DNA of 64,000 nt from Alkalicoccobacillus porphyridii (GCF_007293315.1 NZ_VLXZ01000009.1:62001-126000), one strand, 5' to 3'; shown: positions 45,738-55,497, numbered from the stretch's first letter. Numbers and translations: made by a program. The notes: a model not told the origin generated them from the letters alone.

Positions 45738-46664
45738 ATGGCCAATATACCGGTTCAGCTACAGCAAGGAGATACAGTTGGCATTGTTACATTAGGAAGT
45801 CCACTTGATCCAACTGTCATTAATACGAGGGTTGAATACTTACGAGCGTTAGGCTTTAATGTGATTCTTGGGCAAAGCGTTTATCAGCAGGATGGTTTTC
45901 TAGCTGGTACCGCCGAGTCACGCGGCGAAGACCTTATGTCGATGTTTAGAAATCCTGACGTGAAATGGATTTTGCCTAGCCGAGGAGGAGTGGGAGTAGC
46001 AGGTATTCTTCCGTTTCTTGATTTTGATGTTATTAAAGATAACCCTAAGATCCTTACAGGCTATAGTGATATTACCGTTCTACAAAATGTTTTATTTCAG
46101 TACGCTGATTTAATCAGTTTTCAGAGCTTACTTTTGATCGATTTTCGCACAGGAACACCACCTTATAATTTTGACCAATTCTATTCTGTAGTATCTGCCC
46201 CAGTAAATAATAAGCCGATTATTAATCCTCCAGGCGAGCCTTTTATTAGTCTTGTACCTGGAAATGTTTCTGGACGGTTAATTGGTGGAAATCTTACATC
46301 CTTTGTGGATACTTTGGGCACGGAGTTTGAGATTGAAACAAAGGATAGGATTATTGTAATTGAGGAAACACACGAACCAATCAACACGGTCTATCGCTAT
46401 TTCAGCCATCTTCAACAAGCGGGTGCTTTTGAAGATTGTGCAGGAATTATAATGGGAGAATGTACAGGTTGCGACGAAGCCTATGGGGTTACTTATAACG
46501 AGTTTATTGAGCAGTTTGTTGTTCCACTTGGAAAGCCATTAATTACAAACGTAAAAACCGCACATGGATTTTACAAAGCTGCGATTCCGATTGGAGCAAA
46601 TGTGAATTTGAATGCAGATCAATCAACAATTACTATTCTTGAACCAACTGTAAGCGAACAGTGA
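45738..46664 (+). CDS. S66 family LD-carboxypeptidase
   Basis: Protein of 308 residues of the LdcA/MccF family: LPSRGGVGVAGILPFLDF near 80, the nucleophile in LTGYSDITVLQNVL (Ser near 115), IGGNLTSF near 190, catalytic Glu in VIEETHEP near 216, and His in VKTAHGF near 280. It removes the terminal D-alanine or D-lactate from murein peptides. Next to a peptide transporter, it resembles B. subtilis ykfA of the dpp-ykf muropeptide recycling region. GGATAGGAGG lies upstream of ATG. Confidence 0.87.
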   Translation: MANIPVQLQQGDTVGIVTLGSPLDPTVINTRVEYLRALGFNVILGQSVYQQDGFLAGTAESRGEDLMSMFRNPDVKWILPSRGGVGVAGILPFLDFDVIKDNPKILTGYSDITVLQNVLFQYADLISFQSLLLIDFRTGTPPYNFDQFYSVVSAPVNNKPIINPPGEPFISLVPGNVSGRLIGGNLTSFVDTLGTEFEIETKDRIIVIEETHEPINTVYRYFSHLQQAGAFEDCAGIIMGECTGCDEAYGVTYNEFIEQFVVPLGKPLITNVKTAHGFYKAAIPIGANVNLNADQSTITILEPTVSEQ

Positions 46665-46690
46665 TGGACTGTTCGGCTTACGGTTTGTTT
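46655..46690 (+). terminator. weak terminator after LD-carboxypeptidase
   Basis: CGAACAGT pairs with ACTGTTCG across the stop codon, followed by GTTTGTTTTA. Confidence 0.55.
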
Positions 46691-46747
46691 TAGATTGAAG
46701 TGTGACCCCCATTCAAAATTTCAGCCATGAACCAGTCCCAGTGAATG

Positions 46748-47716
46748 TTAGCTATAATGACACGCACTAAAATGCCCTGGTTCAATTTCTCTTAGCTCTG
46801 GCTGCTCTGCCTTACAATAATCTGTAGCCATAGGACAGCGGGTATGAAACCTGCAGCCTGATGGGATGTTTAATGGACTTGGGATGTCTCCTTTTAATAA
46901 AATTCTCTTCTTTTTATTGATGGTCACCTCTGGAATGGCAGAAAAAAGAGCTTCGGTATAAGGGTGACGAGGCTTATTGTAGAGCTGGTCTTTGGATGCC
47001 AACTCAACAATCGTGCCTAGATACATGACAGCTACTCTATCGCTTATGTGTTTCACCACAGAGAGATCGTGTGAAATGAATAAGTACGTAAGCTCATACT
47101 CTGATTTAAGTCGTTTAAGCAAATTTAAAACCTGAGCTTGAACTGAGACATCAAGAGCGGAAACCGCCTCATCACAAATAATGAGCTTTGGTTTAACAGC
47201 AAGAGCTCTAGCAATACTTACTCGCTGCCGCTGGCCACCACTAAATTCATGCGGGTAGCGCCAAAAGTGATCAGGCTGTAAACCTACATCATCAAGTAGC
47301 TTTAGAATATACGATTTACTTTGATCAGCCGGTACCACTTTATGTACTTTTATAATTTCAGTTAACATGGAGCCCACTGTTATCCGAGGATTCAAAGATC
47401 CAAATGGATCTTGAAATATCATCTGCATATCCTGTCTTATTCCTCTAAGCTGTTTTCCTTTATATTGATTAATCTCCTCTCCTTCAAATGAAATCAACCC
47501 GTCCGTTGCTTTCTCCAATTGAATAATCGTCCGACCCATCGTAGATTTACCACAGCCCGATTCCCCAACAATGCCTAATGTTTCCCCTTTTTTTAAATGA
47601 AACGATACTCCATCAACTGCTTTCACCTGTTGTTTATTTCGAGAGAGAAGCCCCCCTGACCCGGAGAAATATGTTTTCATGTTCTTTAACTCAAGTAAAT
47701 GCGGGGACGATGTCAA
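46748..47716 (-). CDS. Dpp/Opp ABC transporter ATP-binding protein, second
   Basis: ATPase of 322 residues: Walker A GESGCGKST near 53, Q-loop QDPFGSLNP, signature FSGGQRQRVSIARAL near 155, Walker B LIICDEAVSALD, and the oligopeptide-type C-terminal extension with PSGCRFHTRCP and a CxxxxP-type Fe-S/Zn segment. It powers uptake of a peptide or similar solute. Its start is TTG 47716, 9 bases after AAGGAGG that overlaps the upstream gene's end; the longer reading from 47788 lies within the upstream gene. Confidence 0.92.
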   Translation of the reverse strand: MTSSPHLLELKNMKTYFSGSGGLLSRNKQQVKAVDGVSFHLKKGETLGIVGESGCGKSTMGRTIIQLEKATDGLISFEGEEINQYKGKQLRGIRQDMQMIFQDPFGSLNPRITVGSMLTEIIKVHKVVPADQSKSYILKLLDDVGLQPDHFWRYPHEFSGGQRQRVSIARALAVKPKLIICDEAVSALDVSVQAQVLNLLKRLKSEYELTYLFISHDLSVVKHISDRVAVMYLGTIVELASKDQLYNKPRHPYTEALFSAIPEVTINKKKRILLKGDIPSPLNIPSGCRFHTRCPMATDYCKAEQPELREIEPGHFSACHYS

Positions 47717-47717
47717 A

Positions 47718-48713
47718 TTAGTTAGCCTCCTTCTCAAGCTGATGCCAAATCTCATGATATCTCCAGCAAGCCACTTCTGCCTTACCAATCTGATCTAATG
47801 GAGGTGAGTGTTCTTCACAGTATGAATGAGCGTATGGACAGCGGCTGGAAAAACGACAACCTGTTGGCATTTGATGTGGTAGCGGAACAGAGCCAGGGAT
47901 TGTTGCTAATTCTTCTTTTACGTCATCAAGCTTTGGTATGGAGGCAATTAATCCCTCTGTATAAGGGTGCTTTGGATCATGCAGCAGTTCTTCAACTGAG
48001 CTTGTTTCCACTACTTTCCCCGCATACATCACTAACACACGATCAGCAACAGCTGACACGACACCTAAGTCATGTGTGATCATAACAATAGACATACCAA
48101 TCTTCTGCTTTAATTCATCTAGCAACTCCAAAATTTGTGCTTGAATGGTTACATCAAGTGCTGTAGTTGGTTCGTCCGCAATGAGAACACTTGGGTTGCA
48201 GGACAAAGCCATTGCAATCATTACACGTTGTCTCATTCCTCCACTTAATTGATGTGGATAATTAGAAGCACGCTCTTCAGGGGAAGGGATGCCAACTAGT
48301 TCTAGCATCTCTACTGCTTTTTGTGCAGCTGCTCTTTTCGTTACTTTATTGTGAATGCTAATATTCTCTGCAATCTGCCTGCCCACTGTATGCACAGGAT
48401 TTAAAGAAGTCATAGGTTCCTGAAAAATCATTGATAGCTGGTTTCCACGAATGTGACTCATCTCTTTTTTAGTTTTGGTTAACAGATTTTCTTCACCCAG
48501 TTGAATGGTTCCTTTTTCAACCACGCCGTTTTTGGGCAAAAGCCCCATGACAGATAATGAGGTTAAGCTTTTACCACAGCCAGATTCTCCAACAATACAT
48601 AAGGTCTCGCCTTTCTCAACGTCAAAGCTGACATCATGTAATATATTTGTTCGACTTTTTTTATTTTGAAATGAGACATAAAGATTTGAAACCTTAAGCT
48701 GCTTATGAGTCAT
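47718..48713 (-). CDS. Dpp/Opp ABC transporter ATP-binding protein, first
   Basis: ATPase of 331 residues: Walker A GESGCGKS near 39, signature LSGGMRQRVMIAMAL near 155, Walker B VLIADEPTTALDV, switch H in MITHDLGVV, and C-terminal PTGCRFSSRCPYA. It pairs with the next ATPase for peptide transport. Confidence 0.93.
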   Translation of the reverse strand: MTHKQLKVSNLYVSFQNKKSRTNILHDVSFDVEKGETLCIVGESGCGKSLTSLSVMGLLPKNGVVEKGTIQLGEENLLTKTKKEMSHIRGNQLSMIFQEPMTSLNPVHTVGRQIAENISIHNKVTKRAAAQKAVEMLELVGIPSPEERASNYPHQLSGGMRQRVMIAMALSCNPSVLIADEPTTALDVTIQAQILELLDELKQKIGMSIVMITHDLGVVSAVADRVLVMYAGKVVETSSVEELLHDPKHPYTEGLIASIPKLDDVKEELATIPGSVPLPHQMPTGCRFSSRCPYAHSYCEEHSPPLDQIGKAEVACWRYHEIWHQLEKEAN

Positions 48714-48732
48714 TTAATTCCCTCCACATCTT

Positions 48733-49638
48733 TTATTTACTATTTTTCGGGTCTAGCATATCGCGTACACCATCACCAAATAAATTAATAGAGAGGACTG
48801 TTAAAAAAATAAAGATCCCTGGAAACATAGCAAGCCATGGGGCCTGAATAAGAAAACCCTGTCCAGATGAAAGCATAGCTCCCCAGCTAGGTGTTGGTGG
48901 CTGTGTACCCAGCCCTAAATAACTTAGGGATGCTTCTGAAATGATTGCTGATGCTGTGGCCAGCGTAGCTTGTACCATTACTGGTCCGAGCGTATTGGGG
49001 AAAATATGTATGAATAATATACGCCAGTCCTTTAATCCAGAGCTTTTAGCGGCACTCACGTATTCTCGTTCACGGTGGGCTAACACTTCAGCCCGAATTA
49101 ATCGAATAAAATTCGGTGTAAGCACAAGGCCAATTGCAATCATTGCATTTTCCAAGCCTGCTCCAAATACAGCAGCAAGACACAACGCCAAAACTAAAGG
49201 AGGAAAAGAAAGCATGGCATCCGTGAGCCTCATCACTACATATTCATCGATAAATCCCCGATAAAAACCTGATATTAACCCTATCGGCACCCCAATTAGC
49301 ATAGCAATGCCAACCGCAATCAAACCTGCCTGCAGAGATACTTGTGCTCCATATATAACGCGACTTAAAATGTCTCGACCAAGTTCATCTGTTCCAAACC
49401 AATGCTGCGCGTTTGGAGATTGAAAGATGGCATCATAATTCTGAGCATCCGGTTGATAAGGAGCAATCATTCCAGCAAATAAAGCAGTTACAATCATCCC
49501 CAAAGTAATCATTCCACCTATAACAGCCAGCTTATTCGACCAAAGACGTTCAAACATTTCTTTCGCCATTCTTACACGAGGGTGAACCTCTTTAGGCTGA
49601 AAATAAGTAGCATCTGGTTGGTGTTCAAGTTTTGCCAT
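48733..49638 (-). CDS. Dpp/Opp ABC transporter permease (DppC-like)
   Basis: Inner membrane permease of 301 residues with six helices. N-terminal extra DppC-like segment (APYQPDAQNYDAIFQSPNAQHWFGTDELGRDILSRVIYG), and the EAA loop as EREYVSAAKSSGLKDWRILFIHI near 190. It forms the channel with the DppB-like permease. Its start overlaps the stop of the upstream gene by 1 bp. Confidence 0.93.
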   Translation of the reverse strand: MAKLEHQPDATYFQPKEVHPRVRMAKEMFERLWSNKLAVIGGMITLGMIVTALFAGMIAPYQPDAQNYDAIFQSPNAQHWFGTDELGRDILSRVIYGAQVSLQAGLIAVGIAMLIGVPIGLISGFYRGFIDEYVVMRLTDAMLSFPPLVLALCLAAVFGAGLENAMIAIGLVLTPNFIRLIRAEVLAHREREYVSAAKSSGLKDWRILFIHIFPNTLGPVMVQATLATASAIISEASLSYLGLGTQPPTPSWGAMLSSGQGFLIQAPWLAMFPGIFIFLTVLSINLFGDGVRDMLDPKNSK

Positions 49639-50606
49639 TAGCTCTTTCCTCCTTGGACATTAATTCGAGGATCCAAGAATGAGTACATAAGATCAACGAC
49701 AAAATTGACGACTATGACCGCAAACGCCATAAAAAGTACCGCCGCTTGAACCACTGGAAAGTCTCTCATTAAAATGGAGTTAATGACGAGCTGACCTAAT
49801 CCTGGTACAGCAAAAATTGTCTCCGTGATTACTGCGCCTCCAAGAAAAGTAGACATTTGCAAGCCACTAACTGTAATAACAGGAAGGATAGCATTCCTGA
49901 GGCCGTGACCAAAGACGACACCACGTTCCATTAATCCTTTGGCATAGCCTGTACGAATAAAATCAGATTGAAGAACTTCTAACAAACTAGAGCGAAGCAT
50001 ACGTGTCAGCTCAGCTGAGAGTCTAATTCCAATAGTAATAGCAGGAAGGACCATTAGCGCCATACTTTGAATGGGACTTTCATTAAATGGGATGTATCCA
50101 GATGGCGGAAACCAACCTAATGTAATTGAAAAGATATAAATTAATAAAATACCTAACCAAAACGGGGGGAGTGACACTCCTGATAAAGCAAACAATGTAC
50201 TAGAATAATCAAGAATGCTTCCTTTGCGAACGGCACTGATCACTCCTGCTGGTAGAGCAATAAGTAAAGCAATAAAAAATGAAAAAACGGTTAATTGCAA
50301 TGTGATAGGAATTTTCTCTATTAAGATATCAGTAACTGGCGTCTGATCACGCACGGATTGTCCAAAATCCCCTTGAATTGCATTCACCAGCCAATTTATG
50401 TATTGCACAACTAATGGCTCATTTAGACCCATCCCTTCTCGAAGGGCTTGAAGCGATTCCTCACTAGCTTCCTCTCCTAGAATGAGCAAAGCAGGGTCCC
50501 CAGGCAGTACATTTACAATACTGAAAATAATGATGCTAACTAAAAACAGCAGTAGTATCATTAAGCCAAATCGTCTAAGAATAAATTGCAGCACGTTTTG
50601 TCTCAC
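49638..50606 (-). CDS. Dpp/Opp ABC transporter permease (DppB-like)
   Basis: Permease of 322 residues: N-terminal helix (FILRRFGLMILLLFLVSIIIF), LPGDPALLILGEEAS, EAA loop SDFIRTGYAKGLMERGVVFGHGLRNAILPV near 215-245, and DPRIN at the end. It forms half of the peptide channel. Confidence 0.93.
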   Translation of the reverse strand: MRQNVLQFILRRFGLMILLLFLVSIIIFSIVNVLPGDPALLILGEEASEESLQALREGMGLNEPLVVQYINWLVNAIQGDFGQSVRDQTPVTDILIEKIPITLQLTVFSFFIALLIALPAGVISAVRKGSILDYSSTLFALSGVSLPPFWLGILLIYIFSITLGWFPPSGYIPFNESPIQSMALMVLPAITIGIRLSAELTRMLRSSLLEVLQSDFIRTGYAKGLMERGVVFGHGLRNAILPVITVSGLQMSTFLGGAVITETIFAVPGLGQLVINSILMRDFPVVQAAVLFMAFAVIVVNFVVDLMYSFLDPRINVQGGKS

Positions 50607-52147
50607 TCCCCTTCCAATTCACTAGCAAATAAAGTTTCGGTGCGTATCATTGTATCTGGAATATGTTTAAACCCCTCTACTCCTTGCTTCATCGCTTTGT
50701 AGTCATGGTCATAATAAAGGTAGATGTACGGTGCATCATCCCAAACAATCTCGGAAATTTCATCATACAGTTCTTTTCTTTTTGTTTGATCAATCTCTGT
50801 TTGAGCCTCATCTAATAAGGAATCAACGTTCTCATTGCTATACCTGGTATAATTATTGGATTGATCCGTCTTCATAAAACGATACAAATTTCCGTCTGGA
50901 TCAATACGTCCACTCCATCCATTTCTAACTGCCTGAAAATCTCCTGTATCAAGCTGTGATAATAAAGTTCCAAACTCCACCATTTCAATATTCACTTCTA
51001 CATCAATCTGATCAAGCATTGCTTGCACCATTTGAGCAATTAACTGTTCCTCGGGTGCTGGACTTATTTTTAATGTGAAGGAGATGTCTTCTAACCCTGA
51101 TTCCTCTAATAACTCTCTTGCCTCTTCTAAATCTGCCTCAGGAACACTGAGGTTTTCATTATGTGCCCAATTATTTGGAGGAATGGCGCTTGCAGCAGGT
51201 TCCACCGCATCATAAAAAACGACCTTGGAAATCGCATTTCGATCAATTGCAATATTTAGTGCCTGCCTCACATTTTTATTGTCAAATGGATAAGCAGACG
51301 TATTAAGATGTATTCCCTGAAAGCCAATAGCCTGTTGATCTAGTAATTTAATTTGTTCATTTTGCTCGAGTGTAGCAACATCCTTAAATGCAATTTTGTT
51401 CACAATATCTATTCCACCAGATACTAAATTTGTACCCCTGACATTCTCATCTGTGAACGGCCGATAAACCAATCTATCAAACTGCGGCGACTCTCTCCAA
51501 TAATCTTCATTCTTCTGCATGGTTAATTCACTTTGAAGTACTCTATTCTCAAATATATATGGGCCCGTTCCAACAGGCTGATTAGCAAATTGATCGCCAT
51601 TTTCTTCAATCGCTTGAGGTGAAACCATCATACCTGCCCGATCAGTTAATGCTGCTAAAAAAGGGGCAAAGGGTTCTTCCATAATTACCTCTACCGTATA
51701 CTCATCTAACACATTAACTTCTGAGATCGGTCCCAGTTCCCCCGTGCGAGGAGAAGCAAGATCTGGATTAAGCATTCGCTCAAAATTATATGTAACAGCT
51801 TCAGCATTAAAAGGAGTTCCATCATGAAAGGACACATTTTCTTCGAGATAAAAGGTATAAGTCATACCATCTTCAGACTCTTCCCAGCTTTTAGCGAGCT
51901 CTGGTACTAAATTTAAATCTTCATCAATATCTATTAATGTATTAAATAGACTTTGAAATACTTGCCTATCTACCGCCGCTGAGGATCTATGCGGATCCAG
52001 CTGGGGAGGATCGTTATCAAGCCCAATTACTAGCTCGTCTGAATGCGGCTCGAAATCGGAAGCAAGTCCGGCTACACACCCACTTAAGAAAAAGATAGTC
52101 ATTGTTAAAAGCAGCGCCCATTTCTTTTGATAAAAAACGATCATCAC
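50603..52147 (-). CDS. ABC transporter substrate-binding lipoprotein
   Basis: Family 5 solute-binding protein of 514 residues with lipobox FFLSGC (C at about residue 24), DNDPPQLDPHRSSAAVDRQVFQSL, FYLEENVSFHDGTPFNAEAVTYNFERML, and VGTGPYIFENR. It delivers the ligand (peptide or dipeptide; glutathione or a muropeptide is possible) to the DppBC-like permeases. The last codon overlaps the permease start (ATGA). The start is ATG 52144 or GTG 52147 with AAAGAGG upstream. Confidence 0.92.
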   Translation of the reverse strand: MMIVFYQKKWALLLTMTIFFLSGCVAGLASDFEPHSDELVIGLDNDPPQLDPHRSSAAVDRQVFQSLFNTLIDIDEDLNLVPELAKSWEESEDGMTYTFYLEENVSFHDGTPFNAEAVTYNFERMLNPDLASPRTGELGPISEVNVLDEYTVEVIMEEPFAPFLAALTDRAGMMVSPQAIEENGDQFANQPVGTGPYIFENRVLQSELTMQKNEDYWRESPQFDRLVYRPFTDENVRGTNLVSGGIDIVNKIAFKDVATLEQNEQIKLLDQQAIGFQGIHLNTSAYPFDNKNVRQALNIAIDRNAISKVVFYDAVEPAASAIPPNNWAHNENLSVPEADLEEARELLEESGLEDISFTLKISPAPEEQLIAQMVQAMLDQIDVEVNIEMVEFGTLLSQLDTGDFQAVRNGWSGRIDPDGNLYRFMKTDQSNNYTRYSNENVDSLLDEAQTEIDQTKRKELYDEISEIVWDDAPYIYLYYDHDYKAMKQGVEGFKHIPDTMIRTETLFASELEGE

Positions 52148-52342
52148 CTCTTTTTTAAAATATTTAATACAGATTTGCGTTAAAGCAACATAGCATTAAA
52201 TGTTAATCGACTTTTTTATAAAAAACAATCCCATTTACCGAATAATCTCATTATTCGGTAAGTAATATGACATACTTTTTAGATTAAAGCGTTTCACTTA
52301 GAAGTTTGTGTTAATTGTTTTTATTTTTGTAATTTATCCAAC

Positions 52343-52371
52343 ACAAAAAAACGGACACTAAGAGGTCCGTT
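52343..52371 (-). terminator. terminator after beta-helix gene
   Basis: On the minus strand AACGGAC pairs with GTCCGTT around CTCTTAGT, followed by TTTTTTG. It lies 33 bp after the stop. Confidence 0.82.
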
Positions 52372-52403
52372 AAAATATAGGTTATCAGTCCTTACATACA
52401 AAG

Positions 52404-53738
52404 TTAAAAACGAGTATAAACAGATTCCGCATCACTGTCCGTTAGCATTTGAAAATCTTTTAATGAATGAGCATCTTCATTTCTCCATAACCACCGTGGC
52501 CGGGTTTGGTCTTCTTGATAATAATAATTCTGACTAAAATGGGTATCCTCATTTTCTTGGTACTCATTACTAATAAATAATCCTGTGCTGCTTGCTGTCA
52601 TTTTATTATGTTCAATTCGATTGCTATAGGTATGATATTGAAATAGAAGCTGCGCCCCTTCTAAACCTTCTGTATCGTTATCTATAAGTGTATTACCTGA
52701 AATAAGTGTATTTGAGGTTCCTCCTCTTTGACTATCATAGCCTCCGATGGAAATGCCAGTATAACTGTTCTCATACACCTCATTATTAAGAATATCAATT
52801 TCATCCGCAAACTTATCTTTATGCTCAGACGTCGCTTCTATGCCGATATCATTCTGGTACACAATATTATCCTCAATTAGAATACGGCTTCCTCCATCCA
52901 CATAAATACCGGCAGCACTATAGTCCTTAGCGTAGCTTGGATTCTCGAAGCTTGAGTTATGATGAACTTCATTTCCGCTAATTACACCATCTCTTGCATA
53001 GTCTTGAGAGGAGTTAGTAGCAACCCCTTCGTAACCAATCACATCTATTCCAATGTTATCTGTTTCGTATACATGGTTTTCTGTAATCGTGAACTGACTG
53101 ACATCGCCATTTACGACAAGAGCTTCGCTAAGACCAAGCTTAAGATTAGTGAGTGTATTCTGATGGATATCAATATTTCCAATCGCTTCATTGCCATAAA
53201 CAGCAATTCCATGGGCATTTCCTTCAATAGCGTAAGTAGAAATATCTTCAATCGTATTATTGCTTAGTTGGATATGCTGGCTATCTCCAGTGATCAGTAT
53301 ACCCATAACTGTTTTTTCCGCATTCTCTGTTGTTAGATCAGCTATCGCTAAACCATCTATTGTAATATAGCTATACCCATCTACTTCAATTAATGCAATA
53401 TCATCAGGTCCATCCTCAAGCTGCGCTCCACTTATATGAACTTCCTCATCTTGATAAGCTTGAAACTGAACCGGTTCTGTTTCTGTACCGCTATGTTGGA
53501 TGATAAGAGGCTCATAATATGTACCCTCTCTAATATTTACGATCGTTCCAGCTGTTGCTTTTTCTGCAGCTGCCTCCAGGCTTAACAGCGGTTCTTCAAT
53601 TGTACCAGGGTTTTTATCATCTCCATCAGTCGCCACATAAATGTGTGGATCCACTACTTCTGTCGTAACATTAAGCTGGCAGCCCGTGAGAATGAAGACC
53701 ATTACCAGCATGCTAATTAATTCATATTTTCTTTTCAT
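52404..53738 (-). CDS. right-handed beta-helix lipoprotein
   Basis: Protein of 444 residues with lipobox FILTGC, then IYVATDGDDKNPGTIEEPLLSLEAA (DUF1565-like start), and about 12 coils of a parallel beta-helix with NxxxxN ladders (GISIGGYDSQRGGTSNTLISGNTL, GIYVDGGSRILIEDNIV). Such lipoproteins usually cleave or bind polysaccharide, often pectin- or alginate-like. No catalytic residues can be assigned. It lies next to a carbohydrate locus and a repeat array. Confidence 0.87.
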   Translation of the reverse strand: MKRKYELISMLVMVFILTGCQLNVTTEVVDPHIYVATDGDDKNPGTIEEPLLSLEAAAEKATAGTIVNIREGTYYEPLIIQHSGTETEPVQFQAYQDEEVHISGAQLEDGPDDIALIEVDGYSYITIDGLAIADLTTENAEKTVMGILITGDSQHIQLSNNTIEDISTYAIEGNAHGIAVYGNEAIGNIDIHQNTLTNLKLGLSEALVVNGDVSQFTITENHVYETDNIGIDVIGYEGVATNSSQDYARDGVISGNEVHHNSSFENPSYAKDYSAAGIYVDGGSRILIEDNIVYQNDIGIEATSEHKDKFADEIDILNNEVYENSYTGISIGGYDSQRGGTSNTLISGNTLIDNDTEGLEGAQLLFQYHTYSNRIEHNKMTASSTGLFISNEYQENEDTHFSQNYYYQEDQTRPRWLWRNEDAHSLKDFQMLTDSDAESVYTRF

Positions 53739-53903
53739 TTTGCCTGTTCCTCTCGCTGCAAAGAGCCTTTTTATACTTTTGTAAAATATTTCTGTTCTTA
53801 TTTAGTTAGTATATATGATTTTTGTATTGAGTGAATTAGAATTTTTACTTAGGAGGTAAAGTACTTAACGAATATTGCTTTTAGCAAGGGGTAGCCCGTC
53901 TTA

Positions 53904-54324
53904 CCAAGAATGAAGAGCTTATTATCAAGAGGAACACTGCTGTTTCCAAGACCCAACCCCTCTCTCCAAGAAAGATGCTCTCTTCACCAAAGAAGAACAC
54001 CTCTGTTTCCAAGACCCAACCCCTCTTACCAAGAAAGACGCTCTCTTCACCAAGAAGAACACCTCTGTTTCCAAGACCCAACCCCTCTCTCCAAGAAAGA
54101 TGCTCTCTTTACCAAGAGGAACATCTCTGTTTCCAAGACCCAACCCCTCTCTCCAAGAAAGACGTTCTCTTTACCAAGAGAAACACTGCTGTTACCAAGA
54201 CCTACCCCCTCTCTCCAAGAAAAATGTTCTCTTTACCAAGAGGAACACCTCTTTTTCCAAGACCCAACCCCTCTCTCCAAGAAAGATGCTCTCTTCACCA
54301 AGAGGGACACTGCTGTTACCAAGA
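53904..54324. repeat. phased CCAAGA tandem array, 21 motifs
   Basis: CCAAGA (once TCAAGA) occurs at 53904, 53925, 53946, 53966, 53987, 54009, 54029, 54050, 54071, 54091, 54112, 54133, 54153, 54174, 54195, 54215, 54236, 54257, 54277, 54298 and 54319, always 20-22 bp apart. Three sub-units (20+21+21) make a higher-order repeat of 62 bp, in about six copies. The plus strand is pyrimidine-rich between motifs (CCCAACCCCTCTCT, ATGCTCTCTTCA). No stop codon occurs in several frames, which creates long false ORFs. It lies between the beta-helix gene promoter and the Gfo/Idh terminator. It is not CRISPR: no unique spacers. Confidence 0.95.
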
Positions 54325-54361
54325 CCCACGCCACCTCCTCCCCTTTCACAAGCTCCCAACC

Positions 54362-54400
54362 AAAAATAACCCCGCATCACCAAAAGTGATACGAGGTTAT
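54362..54400 (-). terminator. terminator after Gfo/Idh gene
   Basis: On the minus strand ATAACCTCGTATCAC pairs with GTGATGCGGGGTTAT around a short loop, followed by TTTTT. Confidence 0.88.
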
Positions 54401-54421
54401 CATCCATTCTTATGATATTTT

Positions 54422-55414
54422 TTATCCTAAAGACACTCTCTTACCTTCTTCTGCTGACTTCTTAGCTGCTACGTTGATTCGAGTGAGCTCAACCATATCC
54501 TTCTGAGTAATTCTAGGCTCTTGTTTATGGAGGATTTCGTTTACCCATTGCTGCATAGCACTACTTTCTTGTTCTGGTAGCTCTGGTGTTTGCCAGTTTC
54601 CGTCACCTAATTCGCTTGAGCGGATTTTCAGATCACGTTCTTCAACTAGAATACTTCCTTTTGTACCATGTAGTTCAAGTATAAATGGACTGCCGTTTGC
54701 GACAAAGCCTGCTTCAATGACGCCCATTGCGCCTGATTTGTGGCGAGTGATGACAGTGGTATGATCATCGACTTCTCTGCCTATAAAATAACCCATTTCA
54801 CATAGGACGGATTCTACATCTCCAGCTAAACGATTTGTGAGGTAAATAGGGTGCGCACCAAGGTCAATTAAGGCACCTCCTCCACACTGGTCAGCATTAT
54901 AGAAGTGTTCTGGCAACCAGCCATTTGGGCTTGAATCCGTTGGAACACCACCACCATGCTCAAGTCGACAGCGGATAGAAGTTAATTCTCCAAGTAAGCC
55001 ATCATCCAATGCTTTTTGTGCGTATAGATAAGAAGGGTCGTTTAATCTTGGTAAGGAAAGCATAAGGGAAACCTTGTTATCTTTTACGGCGTTAAGAATA
55101 TCTTGAACTCCTTCATCCGTAATCGCTAAAACCTTCTCTGTAAAAATATGCTTACCTGCTTGAGCTGCTGCTATGATTACTTTTTCGTGAAGGTTTGTAG
55201 GTGTATCCACAATGACTCCATCAATATCTTCTCTTGCAAGAAGAGCATCTAAGTCTGATTCAAAATCTGCGCCTAGCTCTTCTGCCCAGTCTTGACCGCG
55301 TTTAGCGTCTTCGTCCCAAACCGCTACAATTTCAATATCTTTATTTGCATTGGCTTCTCTTGCGTAGTCATTTGCGTGGACATGCCAACGACTTAGCATC
55401 GCTACTTTAATCAT
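54422..55414 (-). CDS. Gfo/Idh/MocA family oxidoreductase, first
   Basis: NAD(P)-dependent sugar dehydrogenase-like protein of 330 residues. The N-terminal Rossmann domain is MLSRWHVHANDYAREANANKDIEIVAVWDE; the catalytic lysine is in HIFTEKVLAI (EKxL variant of EKP); GGALIDLGAHPIYL near 185. It is minus-strand, transcribed towards the array, divergent in function but adjacent to the AraC regulator. The substrate is probably a sugar or a cyclitol. Confidence 0.87.
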   Translation of the reverse strand: MIKVAMLSRWHVHANDYAREANANKDIEIVAVWDEDAKRGQDWAEELGADFESDLDALLAREDIDGVIVDTPTNLHEKVIIAAAQAGKHIFTEKVLAITDEGVQDILNAVKDNKVSLMLSLPRLNDPSYLYAQKALDDGLLGELTSIRCRLEHGGGVPTDSSPNGWLPEHFYNADQCGGGALIDLGAHPIYLTNRLAGDVESVLCEMGYFIGREVDDHTTVITRHKSGAMGVIEAGFVANGSPFILELHGTKGSILVEERDLKIRSSELGDGNWQTPELPEQESSAMQQWVNEILHKQEPRITQKDMVELTRINVAAKKSAEEGKRVSLG

Positions 55415-55497
55415 TTAATCATCCCCTGTGAAGTAATCGTTTTCATAATACATCCTAGTCAGGTTCGTCTCATTCTGTCAAGACAAAAAAGTGATAT

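Noticed and set aside
53904-54324. CRISPR array
   Set aside because: The spaces between CCAAGA motifs are 14-16 bp and repeat themselves every 62 bp, so there are no unique spacers, and no cas genes are nearby.
53881-54415. Long reading frames on both strands over 53881-54415
   Set aside because: They come from the repeat unit that lacks stop codons; frames shift between 62-bp units, there are no ribosome-binding sites, and the peptides are low complexity.
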